This document shows, piece after piece, positions 26,052 through 34,343 of a stretch of DNA of 50,825 bases. How positions within the stretch are numbered: the stretch's first letter is position 1; the number at the start of each line of letters is the position of its first letter. The notes under the pieces are model-generated. The model was not told where the DNA came from, made no database searches, and was given only the letters and a program-made list of their open reading frames with translations. This DNA comes from Mesorhizobium intechi (lineage in GTDB: Bacteria > Pseudomonadota > Alphaproteobacteria > Rhizobiales > Rhizobiaceae): NCBI RefSeq assembly GCF_002879535.1, contig NZ_PNOT02000085.1, positions 1 through 50,825 on the forward strand, written 5' to 3'. Position numbers and translations under genes: made by a program.

Positions 26052-29000
26052 CTATTCGGCGGCCGTCTTCTGCGGCTCGGCCGGGATGTCGTCGTTGATC
26101 CCGAACAGCGAGGGCTGTTCGGGATTCTCGACCGCGGGCAACTCGGCCTTGCGCTTCGGCATGAGCCCGGCGAGCCAGCCCGAGAAATTCTCCATGTAGA
26201 CGTAGATCACCGGTGTCACGAACAAGGTCAGCGCCTGCGAGGCCAGCAGGCCGCCGACAACGGCAACGCCGAGCGGCTGGCGCAGTTCTGCGCTGGCGCC
26301 GGTGCCGAGCGCGATCGGGAACGTGCCCATCAGCGCCGCCAGCGTCGTCATCATGATCGGCCTGAACCGCATCAGGCAGGCCTTGTGGATGGAGTCCTTG
26401 GCCGACATGCCGTCTCGTCGCAATTCAAGCGCGACGTCGACCATCATGATGCCGTTCTTCTTGACGATGCCGATCAGCATCAGGATGCCGATCACCGCGA
26501 TGACCGACAGATCCATGCCGGCGAAGCGCAAGGCAACGACCGCGCCCAGCACCGCCGACGGCAAGCCCGTGAGGATGGTAAGCGGGTGGATGAAGCTCTC
26601 GTACAGAATGCCGAGCACGATATAGATGGTAAGGATCGCGCCGCCGATGAGCAGCCCCTGATTGGCAAGCGAATCCTGGAAGGTCTTGGCGGTGCCGGCG
26701 AAGGAAGTCGAGATAGCCGTCGGCATGCCGATCTGCTCCTTCAGAGCGCTGATGCGAGCCGTGCTGTCGCCAAGCGCCACGCCTTGCGGCAGATTGTAGG
26801 AGATGGTCACGGCCGGAAGCTGGCCGAGCTGGTTCACCGTCAGGGCGCCGGCCGTGCGATCGACCCGGGCGAAGGCGCCAAGCGGGATCAGGTTGCCGCT
26901 CGACGTCCTCATCTGGATGGCCAGCATCCGCTCGGGCGACCATTCGATCTTGGGATCGAGCTCGGTGATGACTTCGTAGCTGTCGGCCGAGCCGAAGATG
27001 GTCGAGACCTGGTCGGTGCCGAACCCGCCATAGAGGGCGGAACGCAACGTGTCGGTGTCGATACCGAGCTGGGCGGCCTTGTCTCGATCGACGACCAGCG
27101 AGGCCTGCAGCGCGTTGTTCTGCAGGTCACTGGTGACGTCGGTGAATGTCGCATGGTCGGCTGCCATCGCGTCATTCAGTTTCTGCGCCCAGATATCGGT
27201 CTGGACGGTATCGAGGCCTTGGACCACGAGCTGGTAGGCACTGGCCGACGAACGCGAGCCCAGCCGCAGATTCTGCACCGGCTGCATGTAGGTCTCGATG
27301 CCCGCCACGCCTGCCAGCTGCTTGCGCAGATCCGCCTGCACCTTGTCGATGTCGGGTCGCTGGCTCTTGTCCTTCAACTGCACATAGAGCTGGCCCTGGT
27401 TCAACGCATTGTTGCCGTTGCCTGCCGACCAGGCCACATGCGCAACATAGGGCGAATGCGAAAAGACGCTTGCCACCTGCCCCTGCAGCTTTGCCATGGC
27501 GTCAAAGGAAATGTCCTGGCGCGCGATGGTAGTCACCGAGATCTGGCCGATATCCTCTTGCGGGAAGAAGCCCTTGGGCGAGATCTCGATCAGCCACACC
27601 GACGCTGCCGCGGTGCCGATGAAGACCAGGAACACCAGGAAAGTGTGGCGCAGGCAGAAGCTCAATACCCGATCGTAGCCTCGCGTGACGACGTCGTGCT
27701 TGTGGCCAGAGCCATGCCTGGCGCGATCGGCCTGGGTCACCGACAGCAGCCGCGAGCACAGCATCGGCGTCAGCGTCAGCGACACGAACATCGAAGCCAG
27801 GATGGCGACGGTCACCACCACGGCGAACTCGTTGAAGATGCGCCCGATGACACCGCCCATCAGAAGCACGGGGATGAATACGGCCACCAGGGAGATCGAG
27901 ATCGAGATGATGGTGAAGCCGATTTCGCGCGCCCCCTTCAGCGAGGCGTCGAAGGCCGACAACCCATCCTCTTCCATGTGGCGGAAAATGTTTTCCAGCA
28001 TGACGATGGCGTCGTCGACGACAAGGCCCACCGCCAGCGTCAGGCCCATCAGCGATATGTTGTCGATGGAAAAGCCGAACAGGAACATCGCGGCGAGCGT
28101 GGCAATCAGCGAGATCGGCACCGCGACGGCCGGAATGATAGTAGCCGTCACCCGGCGCAGGAACACGAAGATCACCATCACCACCAGCGCAATGGTCAAC
28201 AGCAGCGTGAACTGCACGTCGTCGACCGCCTGGCGGATCGAGGTAGAACGGTCGTTGAGCAACTTGATCTGCGCGGCGGCCGGCATCTGGTCCTGGAAGG
28301 ACGGCAGCATCGCCTTGACCTTGTCGACGACGTCGACGGTGTTGGCGTCGGGCTGGCGCTGCACGGCCATGATGATCGCGCGCGTGCCGTCATACCAGCT
28401 CGCCGTCGTCGTGGTCTGCACCGAATCGACGACGCGGGTCACCTCGCCCAACCGTACCGGATGGCCGTTCTTGGTGGCGATGATGAGGTTGGAGAAGCCG
28501 GCGGCGTCGGTCAACTGGGTGTTGGCGGTGATGGTCAGCTGCTGCTTGTTGTTCTTCAGCACGCCGAGCGGCGTGTTGCTGTTGGCCGATGCAACCGCCG
28601 CCTGCAATTGATCGATCGAGATGCCGCGCGCGGCAAGCGCTGTCGGATCGATCTGGATGCGCACGGCATACTTCTGCTGGCCGAAGATTGAGACCTGGGC
28701 GACGCCGTCGATGGTCGACAGCGACGGCGAGATGACGTTCTCGGCAAAGGCATCGAGGTCGGTGAGCGGCACCGTGTCACTGACCAGCGACATCAAGAGG
28801 ATCGGCGCATCGGCCGGATTGACCTTGCGATAGCTGGGCGGCGACGTCATCTGCGGCGGCAGCGATTTCTGCGTTCTCGCGATCGCGGCCTGCACGTCCG
28901 CCGCCGCGGCGTCGATATCCCGGTTGAGCACGAACTGGATGGCGATCGAAGTCTGGCCGAGCGAATTCGTGGTCGAGATAGAATCGATTCCGGCGATGGT

Positions 29001-29213
29001 GGCGAACTGCTTGATCAGCGGCGTCGCCACCGATGTGGCCATGGTTTCCGGCGACGCGCCGGGCAGTGAAGCCGAGACGTTGACCACGGGGAATTCGGCG
29101 CTGGGCAATGCCGCCACCGGCAGGAACTTGTAGGCGAACAGTCCAGCCAGCACCAGGGCGAACGACATCAGGAGGGTGGCGACGGGCCTGCGAATGCAGA
29201 ATTCGGAAATCAT
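26052..29213 (-). CDS. RND efflux transporter permease (HAE1 family)
   Basis: This 1,053-residue inner-membrane pump resembles the MdtB/MdtC branch of HAE1 transporters. MISEFCIRRPVATLLMSFAL is the N-terminal helix; the proton-relay pair Asp400-Asp401 lies in AVGLVVDDAIVMLENI, and the conserved Lys lies in GIVKKNGIMMVD. Two large periplasmic loops are present. It should export hydrophobic compounds by proton antiport with the adaptor encoded just upstream and an outer-membrane channel encoded elsewhere. The start at 29213 overlaps the adaptor stop as ATGA. The open frame continues 107 codons upstream in antiphase with the adaptor and is not coding. Confidence 0.95.
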   Translation of the reverse strand: MISEFCIRRPVATLLMSFALVLAGLFAYKFLPVAALPSAEFPVVNVSASLPGASPETMATSVATPLIKQFATIAGIDSISTTNSLGQTSIAIQFVLNRDIDAAAADVQAAIARTQKSLPPQMTSPPSYRKVNPADAPILLMSLVSDTVPLTDLDAFAENVISPSLSTIDGVAQVSIFGQQKYAVRIQIDPTALAARGISIDQLQAAVASANSNTPLGVLKNNKQQLTITANTQLTDAAGFSNLIIATKNGHPVRLGEVTRVVDSVQTTTTASWYDGTRAIIMAVQRQPDANTVDVVDKVKAMLPSFQDQMPAAAQIKLLNDRSTSIRQAVDDVQFTLLLTIALVVMVIFVFLRRVTATIIPAVAVPISLIATLAAMFLFGFSIDNISLMGLTLAVGLVVDDAIVMLENIFRHMEEDGLSAFDASLKGAREIGFTIISISISLVAVFIPVLLMGGVIGRIFNEFAVVVTVAILASMFVSLTLTPMLCSRLLSVTQADRARHGSGHKHDVVTRGYDRVLSFCLRHTFLVFLVFIGTAAASVWLIEISPKGFFPQEDIGQISVTTIARQDISFDAMAKLQGQVASVFSHSPYVAHVAWSAGNGNNALNQGQLYVQLKDKSQRPDIDKVQADLRKQLAGVAGIETYMQPVQNLRLGSRSSASAYQLVVQGLDTVQTDIWAQKLNDAMAADHATFTDVTSDLQNNALQASLVVDRDKAAQLGIDTDTLRSALYGGFGTDQVSTIFGSADSYEVITELDPKIEWSPERMLAIQMRTSSGNLIPLGAFARVDRTAGALTVNQLGQLPAVTISYNLPQGVALGDSTARISALKEQIGMPTAISTSFAGTAKTFQDSLANQGLLIGGAILTIYIVLGILYESFIHPLTILTGLPSAVLGAVVALRFAGMDLSVIAVIGILMLIGIVKKNGIMMVDVALELRRDGMSAKDSIHKACLMRFRPIMMTTLAALMGTFPIALGTGASAELRQPLGVAVVGGLLASQALTLFVTPVIYVYMENFSGWLAGLMPKRKAELPAVENPEQPSLFGINDDIPAEPQKTAAE

Positions 29214-30475
29214 CGGGCCGCCTCGCCGGCGTTGGTTGCTTCGGCCACCTTGGGCGCGGCGGCCGCGGCGCCTTCGTGCACGGCGGCGCCATCCTTCAGC
29301 CTGGTCTGGCCTTCCGTGACCACTTTCTCGCCGGCTTTGAGGCCTTGGCTGATGGCGCTGTTGTCGCCTTCGGTCAACGCCACCTGCACCGGCCGCATCT
29401 CGACCGTGTTGTCCGGCTTGACCACATAGACGAAGGGGCCCTTCTGGCTGGGCTGGACCGCCACGGTGGGAACGGAGGTCATCTGCGGCATGATGCCGGC
29501 GTCGAGGACGACATTCACATACTGGCCCGGCCACAGCGAAAGATCCGCGTTCGGTATGCTTGCCCGCGTGGCGATCGTGCCCGAGGCGGTATCGACGCTG
29601 GAATCGACGAAATCGAGCGTGCCCTTGCCGATCGGCGTCGGGGCGCCGTCCTTGGTCAGAATCACCGCCCCTTGCTGCGGATCGGCAAGCGCCTTGTGCA
29701 GCAGCGCAAGGTTGCTTTCCGGCAGGTTGAAGTTGACCTGCAACGGATCCATCTGGGTGATGGTCACAAGCGGTGTCGAGGTGCTGTTGTTGCCATTGCT
29801 GGTGGTCACCAGATCACCGACGGCAACGTTGACCGCACCCAGCCTGCCGGCGATCGGCGCCGTGATGGTGGCAAAGCCAAGCTGGACATTGTCCGCGTCG
29901 ATCGTCGCCTTGTCGGCGTCGACAGTCGCGGCCGCCGCCTTCTGTGCGGCCACGGCCTGATCGTAGGTCTGCTGCGTGCCAGCCTGCTTGGCGACAAGGT
30001 CCTTGGCCCGCTGAAAATCGGAATTCGAACTGGCAAGCAGCGCCTGGTCCTTGGCGAGCGTGGCCTGGTCCTTGGCGAGCTGTGCCTTGAGCGCTCGGTC
30101 GTCGAGCGAGAACAGGGTGTCGCCCGCCTTCACCATCTGCCCGTCCTTGACGTCGATCGACACGATCTGGCTGGACACCCGCGCGTTGATGCTGACCACG
30201 GCGGGGGAAGAGACGAAGCCGATGGCGTAGCGCCGGATGGGGAAGTCGGCCGTGGTTGCCGTCGCCGAAACGATCGAGGCCGAACGGGCGCCACCGCCAC
30301 CGGCCCCCTGCTTGCCCCCGGCTGCCTGCTTGTCGGTTCCCGCCTTGCCCGACGCCACGACCTGCTTTGCGCCGATGATCTGCTCAACCTTGCCCAGCGT
30401 GTCCGGAGACAGATAGAGCCACGCCGCGCCCGCACAGGCGACGACAAGCAATGAAACTATGACTTTTCCACGCAT
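29210..30475 (-). CDS. RND efflux periplasmic adaptor subunit
   Basis: This 421-residue protein has an N-terminal membrane anchor/signal (VIVSLLVVACAGAAWLYL), a Gly/Ala/Lys-rich linker, a lipoyl half (VSSQIVSIDVKDGQMVKAGDTLF), a coiled-coil hairpin rich in KDQATLAKDQALL repeats, the second lipoyl half (ITAPIAGRLGAVNV) and beta-barrel domains (YVNVVLDAG). It should link the RND pump to an outer-membrane channel. The ATG at 30475 is preferred; a TTG two codons earlier lies closer to the GAGG site. It is the first gene of the two-gene operon, and a palindrome lies 145 bp upstream. Confidence 0.93.
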   Translation of the reverse strand: MRGKVIVSLLVVACAGAAWLYLSPDTLGKVEQIIGAKQVVASGKAGTDKQAAGGKQGAGGGGARSASIVSATATTADFPIRRYAIGFVSSPAVVSINARVSSQIVSIDVKDGQMVKAGDTLFSLDDRALKAQLAKDQATLAKDQALLASSNSDFQRAKDLVAKQAGTQQTYDQAVAAQKAAAATVDADKATIDADNVQLGFATITAPIAGRLGAVNVAVGDLVTTSNGNNSTSTPLVTITQMDPLQVNFNLPESNLALLHKALADPQQGAVILTKDGAPTPIGKGTLDFVDSSVDTASGTIATRASIPNADLSLWPGQYVNVVLDAGIMPQMTSVPTVAVQPSQKGPFVYVVKPDNTVEMRPVQVALTEGDNSAISQGLKAGEKVVTEGQTRLKDGAAVHEGAAAAAPKVAEATNAGEAAR

Positions 30476-30619
30476 CGACAAAAGGCCTCTCCGTCCGACA
30501 CGCCGTAGTCAGGTGGTCGTATTCTAGCGCAATCCACGGCTCGTTGCCGCGATTTCGCCGAATAGATAGGACACGCATTTGTTGGAAAAGGGCCAAAACA
30601 CGGCATTACGAAGATTTAA

Positions 30620-30632
30620 TGTGCACTGCACA
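30620..30632. promoter_or_regulatory. Perfect palindrome TGTGCA-C-TGCACA upstream of RND operon
   Basis: The 13-bp inverted repeat lies in the 215-bp gap between the RND adaptor start and the LysE-type gene end. It may be an operator for the efflux operon. It shares the TGTGCA half-site with the palindrome before the MacA-like efflux genes (1000-1013). No regulator gene is adjacent. Confidence 0.38.
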
Positions 30633-30690
30633 ATCAGTAGGCAGCGCTGCTATCGACGCGAGCCGAAGCCCGTCGAACCTTCGGAGAACC

Positions 30691-31287
30691 CTATTTCAGC
30701 ATTGGCCAAAGCGTGGCCGCCAAGAGCACGCCCATGGCGATGTTGAACCATTTCAGCCGCACCGGATCCGACAGAAAGCCCCGCAGTGCCGTGCCGAATC
30801 CCGCCCAAACCGAAACGCTCGGCAGGTTGACGATGGTGAAGGCGATCGAGATCAACACCACTGACAGGAACGGGTGCTCGGCATTGGCATAGACAGCCAT
30901 GGCGGTGATCGCCATCACCCAGGCTTTCGGATTGACCCACTGGAACGCCGCCGCGTCGATGAAGCGCATCGGCCGCGCCTTCGTCTCACCCTTGCCGGTC
31001 AGCGAGCGCGACATCGCGATCTTCCAGGCGAGATAGAGCAGATAGGCGCCCCCGGCGATCTTCAATCCAGTGTGCAGCACCGGAAACGCCGTCAACACAG
31101 CGCCAAGGCCAAGGCCGACGGCAAGCAGCAGCACCAGGAAGCCCATGCTGATGCCAAGCATGTGCGGAACGGTTCTGGTAATGCCGAAATTCACGCCGGA
31201 TGCCAGCAGCATCAGGTTGTTCGGCCCCGGCGTGATCGAGGTCACGAAAGCGTAGACGAGCAGTGCGAGGAATGCGTCGAGCGACAT
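30691..31287 (-). CDS. LysE/RhtB family amino acid exporter
   Basis: This 198-residue membrane protein has the LysE/RhtB signature near the N-terminus (FVTSITPGPNNLMLLASGVNFG) and about six hydrophobic segments. FQWVNPKAWVMAI in the middle is also typical. Members export amino acids or derivatives such as threonine, homoserine or leucine. The start at 31287 follows GGGGGGAT; the open frame extends further but has no family similarity. It lies 120 bp after ilvN on the same strand, so export of branched-chain amino acids or intermediates is an attractive but untested idea. Confidence 0.9.
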   Translation of the reverse strand: MSLDAFLALLVYAFVTSITPGPNNLMLLASGVNFGITRTVPHMLGISMGFLVLLLAVGLGLGAVLTAFPVLHTGLKIAGGAYLLYLAWKIAMSRSLTGKGETKARPMRFIDAAAFQWVNPKAWVMAITAMAVYANAEHPFLSVVLISIAFTIVNLPSVSVWAGFGTALRGFLSDPVRLKWFNIAMGVLLAATLWPMLK

Positions 31288-31328
31288 GTTATCCCCCCAA
31301 GATACGTCAGCATTATTGTCTCTTTTTT

Positions 31329-31349
31329 GCTGGCCACACAAAGGCCAGC
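31329..31349. repeat. 7-bp perfect hairpin between ilvN and the LysE-type gene
   Basis: GCTGGCC at 31329-31335 and GGCCAGC at 31343-31349 pair perfectly around a 7-base loop. On the minus strand, where both flanking genes are read, the stem is followed by A rather than T residues, so an intrinsic terminator is not supported. It could be an mRNA processing or stability element. Confidence 0.4.
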
Positions 31350-31407
31350 GCCCGGTCACCTATCGAACCAGGCGTTGTGAGCAACGGATTCCTGCGCGCT
31401 GGCGTTG

Positions 31408-31983
31408 CTACATGCCCTGCGAGCCGCGGTTCATCGCCGCCACGCCGGTGCGGCAGATCTCGACCAGGCCGAGCGGTTTCATGATGGCGATGAACTGGTC
31501 GAGCTTGGAGCCCTTGCCGGTGATCTCGAAGATGAAATGCTCGGTGTTGGCGTCGATGACGCTGGCGCGGAAGGCGTCGGCCAGGCGCAGCGCCTCGACC
31601 CGGGCCTCGCCGGTGCCGGCAACCTTGACCAGCGCCAGTTCCCGCTCCAGCGGCCGCTCCTGCCCAAATTCGTGGGAGCGCACGGTGAGATCGACCACGC
31701 GGTGGACCGGCACGATGCGCTCGAGCTGATGCTTGATCTGCTCCAGCACATGCGGCGTGCCGCGCGTCACGATGGTGATGCGCGACAGATGCTTTTCGTG
31801 CTCCGTCTCGGAAACGGTCAGGCTCTCGATGTTGTAGCCGCGTCCGGAGAACAGGCCGATGACCCGGGCGAGTACCCCCGGCTCGTTGTCGACCAGCACG
31901 GAGAGCGTGTGGTTCTCCGGCCGCTCCGTTTCCTTGGCGATGAAGTAGGCGGAACCGGTCGGTTGAAGGTGCTGTGCGTTCAT
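31408..31983 (-). CDS. ilvN: Acetolactate synthase small (regulatory) subunit
   Basis: This 191-residue subunit has an N-terminal ACT domain (HTLSVLVDNEPGVLARVIGLFSGRGYNIESLTV) that binds valine for feedback inhibition, followed by the C-terminal domain (DLTVRSHEFGQERPLERELALVKV). It activates and regulates the large subunit. The start at 31983 gives MNAQHLQPTGSAYFIAKE; the open frame extends upstream through ilvB in another phase and is not coding. It lies 77 bp after ilvB in the same transcription unit, under the leader-peptide attenuator upstream of ilvB. The name ilvH is used for the same gene in some annotations. Confidence 0.96.
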   Translation of the reverse strand: MNAQHLQPTGSAYFIAKETERPENHTLSVLVDNEPGVLARVIGLFSGRGYNIESLTVSETEHEKHLSRITIVTRGTPHVLEQIKHQLERIVPVHRVVDLTVRSHEFGQERPLERELALVKVAGTGEARVEALRLADAFRASVIDANTEHFIFEITGKGSKLDQFIAIMKPLGLVEICRTGVAAMNRGSQGM

Positions 31984-32060
31984 GACTTGGATCTCAAATT
32001 CTTGGTCTGATTGGTTGTTTGCGCACGGCTTCTCTCGACAAGCCCTGCCTTGGCCGGCGA

Positions 32061-33842
32061 TTACACCAGCTCCCTGCCCTTGGCGTCGATGGCATTGGCC
32101 ACGGCCTCGTCGGTGGCCTCGTCCGGCAACAGCATCTCGTTGTGCGCCTTGCCCGACGGGATCATCGGGAAGCAGTTGGCGAGGTTCGCCACGCGGCAGT
32201 CGAACAGCACCGGCTTGCGCACAGAGATCATCTCCATGATGGCGTCGTCCAGTTCGTCCGGCTTCTCGCAGCGTATGCCATGGCCGCCATAGGCCTCCGC
32301 CAGCTTGACGAAGTCGGGCATCGCCTCGGTGTAGGAATGCGACAGCCGGTTGCCGTGCAACAGCTGCTGCCATTGCCGCACCATGCCCATATACTGGTTG
32401 TTGAGGATGAAGATCTTGATCGGCGCCTTGTACTGCACCGCAGCGCTCATCTCCTGCATCGTCATCTGCACCGAGGCGTCGCCGGCGATGTCGATGACCA
32501 GCGCATCGGGATGGGCGATCTGCACGCCGAGCGCCGCCGGCAGGCCATAGCCCATCGTGCCCAGCCCGCCCGATGTCATCCAACGGTTCGGTTTTTCGAA
32601 ATGATAATGCTGCGCCGCCCACATCTGGTGCTGGCCGACCTCGGTGGTGATGTAGGTGTCCTTGTCCTTGGTCAGTTCGTAGAGCCGCTGGATGGCGTAT
32701 TGCGGCATGATCACATCATTGTTCATCTTGAAGGCGAGTGAATCGCGCGCGCGCCATTTGGCGATCTGCTCCCACCAGGGGTAGAGCGCCTTCTTGTCGG
32801 CCTTGGCGGTGGCCCGCCACAGCCGCACCATATCCTCCAGAACCCGGCCGACATCGCCGATGATCGGCACCTCGGTGTGCACGTTCTTGTTGATCGACGA
32901 TGGGTCGATGTCGATGTGGATCTTCTTCGAGTGCGGCGAGAACGCGTTGAGGCGGCCGGTGATGCGGTCGTCGAAGCGCGCGCCGATGCAGATCATCACG
33001 TCGCAGTCATGCATGGCCATGTTGGCCTCGTAGGTGCCATGCATGCCGAGCATGCCGACCCAGTTCTTGCCCGACGCCGGATAGGCGCCGAGTCCCATCA
33101 GCGTCGAGGTGATCGGGAAACCGGTGAGGTCGACCAGTTCGCGCAGCAGATGGCTCGCTTCCGGACCGGAATTGATCACACCGCCACCCGAATAAATGAT
33201 CGGCTTCCTGGCGATGGCCATCAGTTCGACCGCGGCCTTGATCTTCTCCAGATCGCCCTGAACCTTGGGCTGGTAACTGGTGCGCGGCGCGATCTGCGGC
33301 GGAACATAAAACCCCTTCGCGAACTGCACGTCCTTGGGGATGTCGACCACAACCGGACCAGGACGGCCCGTGGTCGCGACGTGGAAAGCCTCATGGATGG
33401 TCGCGGCGAGCTCGTTGACGTCCTTCACCAGCCAGTTGTGCTTGGTGCAAGGGCGCGTAATGCCGACCGTATCGCATTCCTGAAAAGCGTCGGAGCCGAT
33501 CAAGGAGGTCGGCACCTGGCCCGTCAGGCAGACCAGTGGGATCGAATCCATCAGCGCATCCTGCAGCGGCGTAACAGCATTGGTCGCGCCGGGGCCCGAT
33601 GTCACCAGCATGACGCCGGCCTTGCCCGTCGAGCGCGCATAGCCCTCGGCCGCGTGGCCGGCACCTTGCTCGTGCCGCACGAGAATGTGCTCGACCTCGT
33701 CCTGCTGGAAGATCTCGTCATAGATCGGGAGTACCGCGCCGCCGGGATAACCGAAGACATGCCTGACGCCATTGTCCTTCAGCGCCTGCACCACCATTTC
33801 GGCGCCCGTCATCTCGCGCCGCTCACTCTGTCCGTTGCTCAT
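32061..33842 (-). CDS. ilvB: Acetolactate synthase large (catalytic) subunit
   Basis: This 593-residue ThDP enzyme makes acetolactate or acetohydroxybutyrate, the first common step of branched-chain amino acid synthesis. Visible motifs are VFGYPGGAVLPIYDEI, the catalytic Glu in RHEQGAGHAAEGYAR, LVTSGPGATN, the FAD-associated region GARFDDRITG and the ThDP-Mg motif beginning GDASVQM and ending ILNNQY. The start at 33842 is the first ATG after the leader region; the 134-nucleotide transcribed stretch before it contains the leader stop codon and terminator. The gene is also called ilvI in some Rhizobiales. Confidence 0.97.
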   Translation of the reverse strand: MSNGQSERREMTGAEMVVQALKDNGVRHVFGYPGGAVLPIYDEIFQQDEVEHILVRHEQGAGHAAEGYARSTGKAGVMLVTSGPGATNAVTPLQDALMDSIPLVCLTGQVPTSLIGSDAFQECDTVGITRPCTKHNWLVKDVNELAATIHEAFHVATTGRPGPVVVDIPKDVQFAKGFYVPPQIAPRTSYQPKVQGDLEKIKAAVELMAIARKPIIYSGGGVINSGPEASHLLRELVDLTGFPITSTLMGLGAYPASGKNWVGMLGMHGTYEANMAMHDCDVMICIGARFDDRITGRLNAFSPHSKKIHIDIDPSSINKNVHTEVPIIGDVGRVLEDMVRLWRATAKADKKALYPWWEQIAKWRARDSLAFKMNNDVIMPQYAIQRLYELTKDKDTYITTEVGQHQMWAAQHYHFEKPNRWMTSGGLGTMGYGLPAALGVQIAHPDALVIDIAGDASVQMTMQEMSAAVQYKAPIKIFILNNQYMGMVRQWQQLLHGNRLSHSYTEAMPDFVKLAEAYGGHGIRCEKPDELDDAIMEMISVRKPVLFDCRVANLANCFPMIPSGKAHNEMLLPDEATDEAVANAIDAKGRELV

Positions 33843-33920
33843 CGGTCTGGTCCCGTACTGTCGCCGCTTTGGGCGTTGCCACTTGGGTGTTATCGGTCGT
33901 TTAGTCGTGTTTCAGGCAAT

Positions 33921-33943
33921 AAAAAAGGCCCCCGAGGGAGCCT
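33921..33943 (-). terminator. Attenuator terminator in ilvB leader
   Basis: Read on the minus strand, AGGCTCCC pairs with GGGGGCCT (one G-T pair), with a tight TC centre that would open to a larger loop, followed directly by a run of six T. It lies between the leader peptide and ilvB, where it would stop transcription unless an alternative RNA fold forms. Confidence 0.85.
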
Positions 33944-33976
33944 GTGTGTTGCGCATGGGAGGTTTTCGCCCGGCGG

Positions 33977-34027
33977 TTACACCGCCTTGCCCACGCGCCT
34001 TCCTACGAGAATGAGTGCCTTTTTCAT
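33977..34027 (-). CDS. ilv leader peptide (16 aa, Leu-Ile-Leu-Val control codons)
   Basis: A 16-codon open frame reads MKKALILVGRRVGKAV and stops at TAA, 34 bases before the terminator stem and 134 before ilvB. Codons 5-8 are Leu-Ile-Leu-Val, all end products of the operon, which is the hallmark of ribosome-mediated attenuation. RNA of codons 10-13 (GCGCGUGGG) can form nine pairs, one G-U, with CCCAUGCGC downstream at about 33953-33961; a ribosome stalled at codons 5-8 would cover the first strand and free the second. The leader stop codon lies in a GGCGGTGTAACCGCC hairpin. No ribosome binding site precedes the ATG, and the likely promoter puts the transcript start within a few bases of it, so the mRNA may be leaderless. 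Confidence 0.85.
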   Translation of the reverse strand: MKKALILVGRRVGKAV

Positions 34028-34343
34028 GGTCGCGGACACTACGGGCCGGCAAGGCGCCCTGTCAACGGCAAAATCGCGCCGGTGATGAAGGGGCCTCCCA
34101 ATTCGGCAAATGGCCCGTCACGATTTCGCGATGGACGCTGCACAGTGCCGACACCGCACCGATCGCCCTTGCAGGGGCGCTCCCAAACCGGATCGGAAAC
34201 CGCGCTCTCCGGATAAGTCCTTGAAGCCACGCGAAACTATGGTGGGGCGTGACGAAGGCCGTCCTCTCTGCCGATACTTGACCGTCCGGCTTGCAAGTCG
34301 GGAGGAGCCACCATGACGGCCTGGATTTCACGGAGGAAAACTT
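34028..34343. other. 316-bp divergent intergenic region between ilv leader and FMO gene
   Basis: It holds the ilv promoter on the minus strand. On the plus strand there is a near-perfect 16-bp palindrome CCGGCTTGCAAGTCGG at 34286-34301 and a 34-codon open frame at 34313-34417 (starting MTAWISRRKTYARQ). That frame has its own GGGAGGAG site and overlaps the FMO start out of frame. Whether it is translated is unknown. The middle part, 34070-34280, shows nothing recognisable. Confidence 0.4.
34036..34065 (-). promoter_or_regulatory. Predicted promoter of ilv leader-ilvBN
   Basis: On the minus strand TTGACA (34065-34060) matches the -35 consensus. TAGTGT (34041-34036) is a fair -10 after an 18-base spacer. 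Transcription would begin near 34029, two bases before the leader ATG at 34027. Confidence 0.6.

Noticed and set aside
26385..28691. 768-codon open frame on the plus strand
   Set aside because: It is antisense to the RND permease, which has clear motifs throughout; the frame's translation is His/Asp/Arg-rich low-complexity, typical of high-GC shadow frames.
31329..31349. Terminator between ilvN and the LysE-type gene
   Set aside because: The hairpin is followed by A rather than T residues in the direction of transcription.
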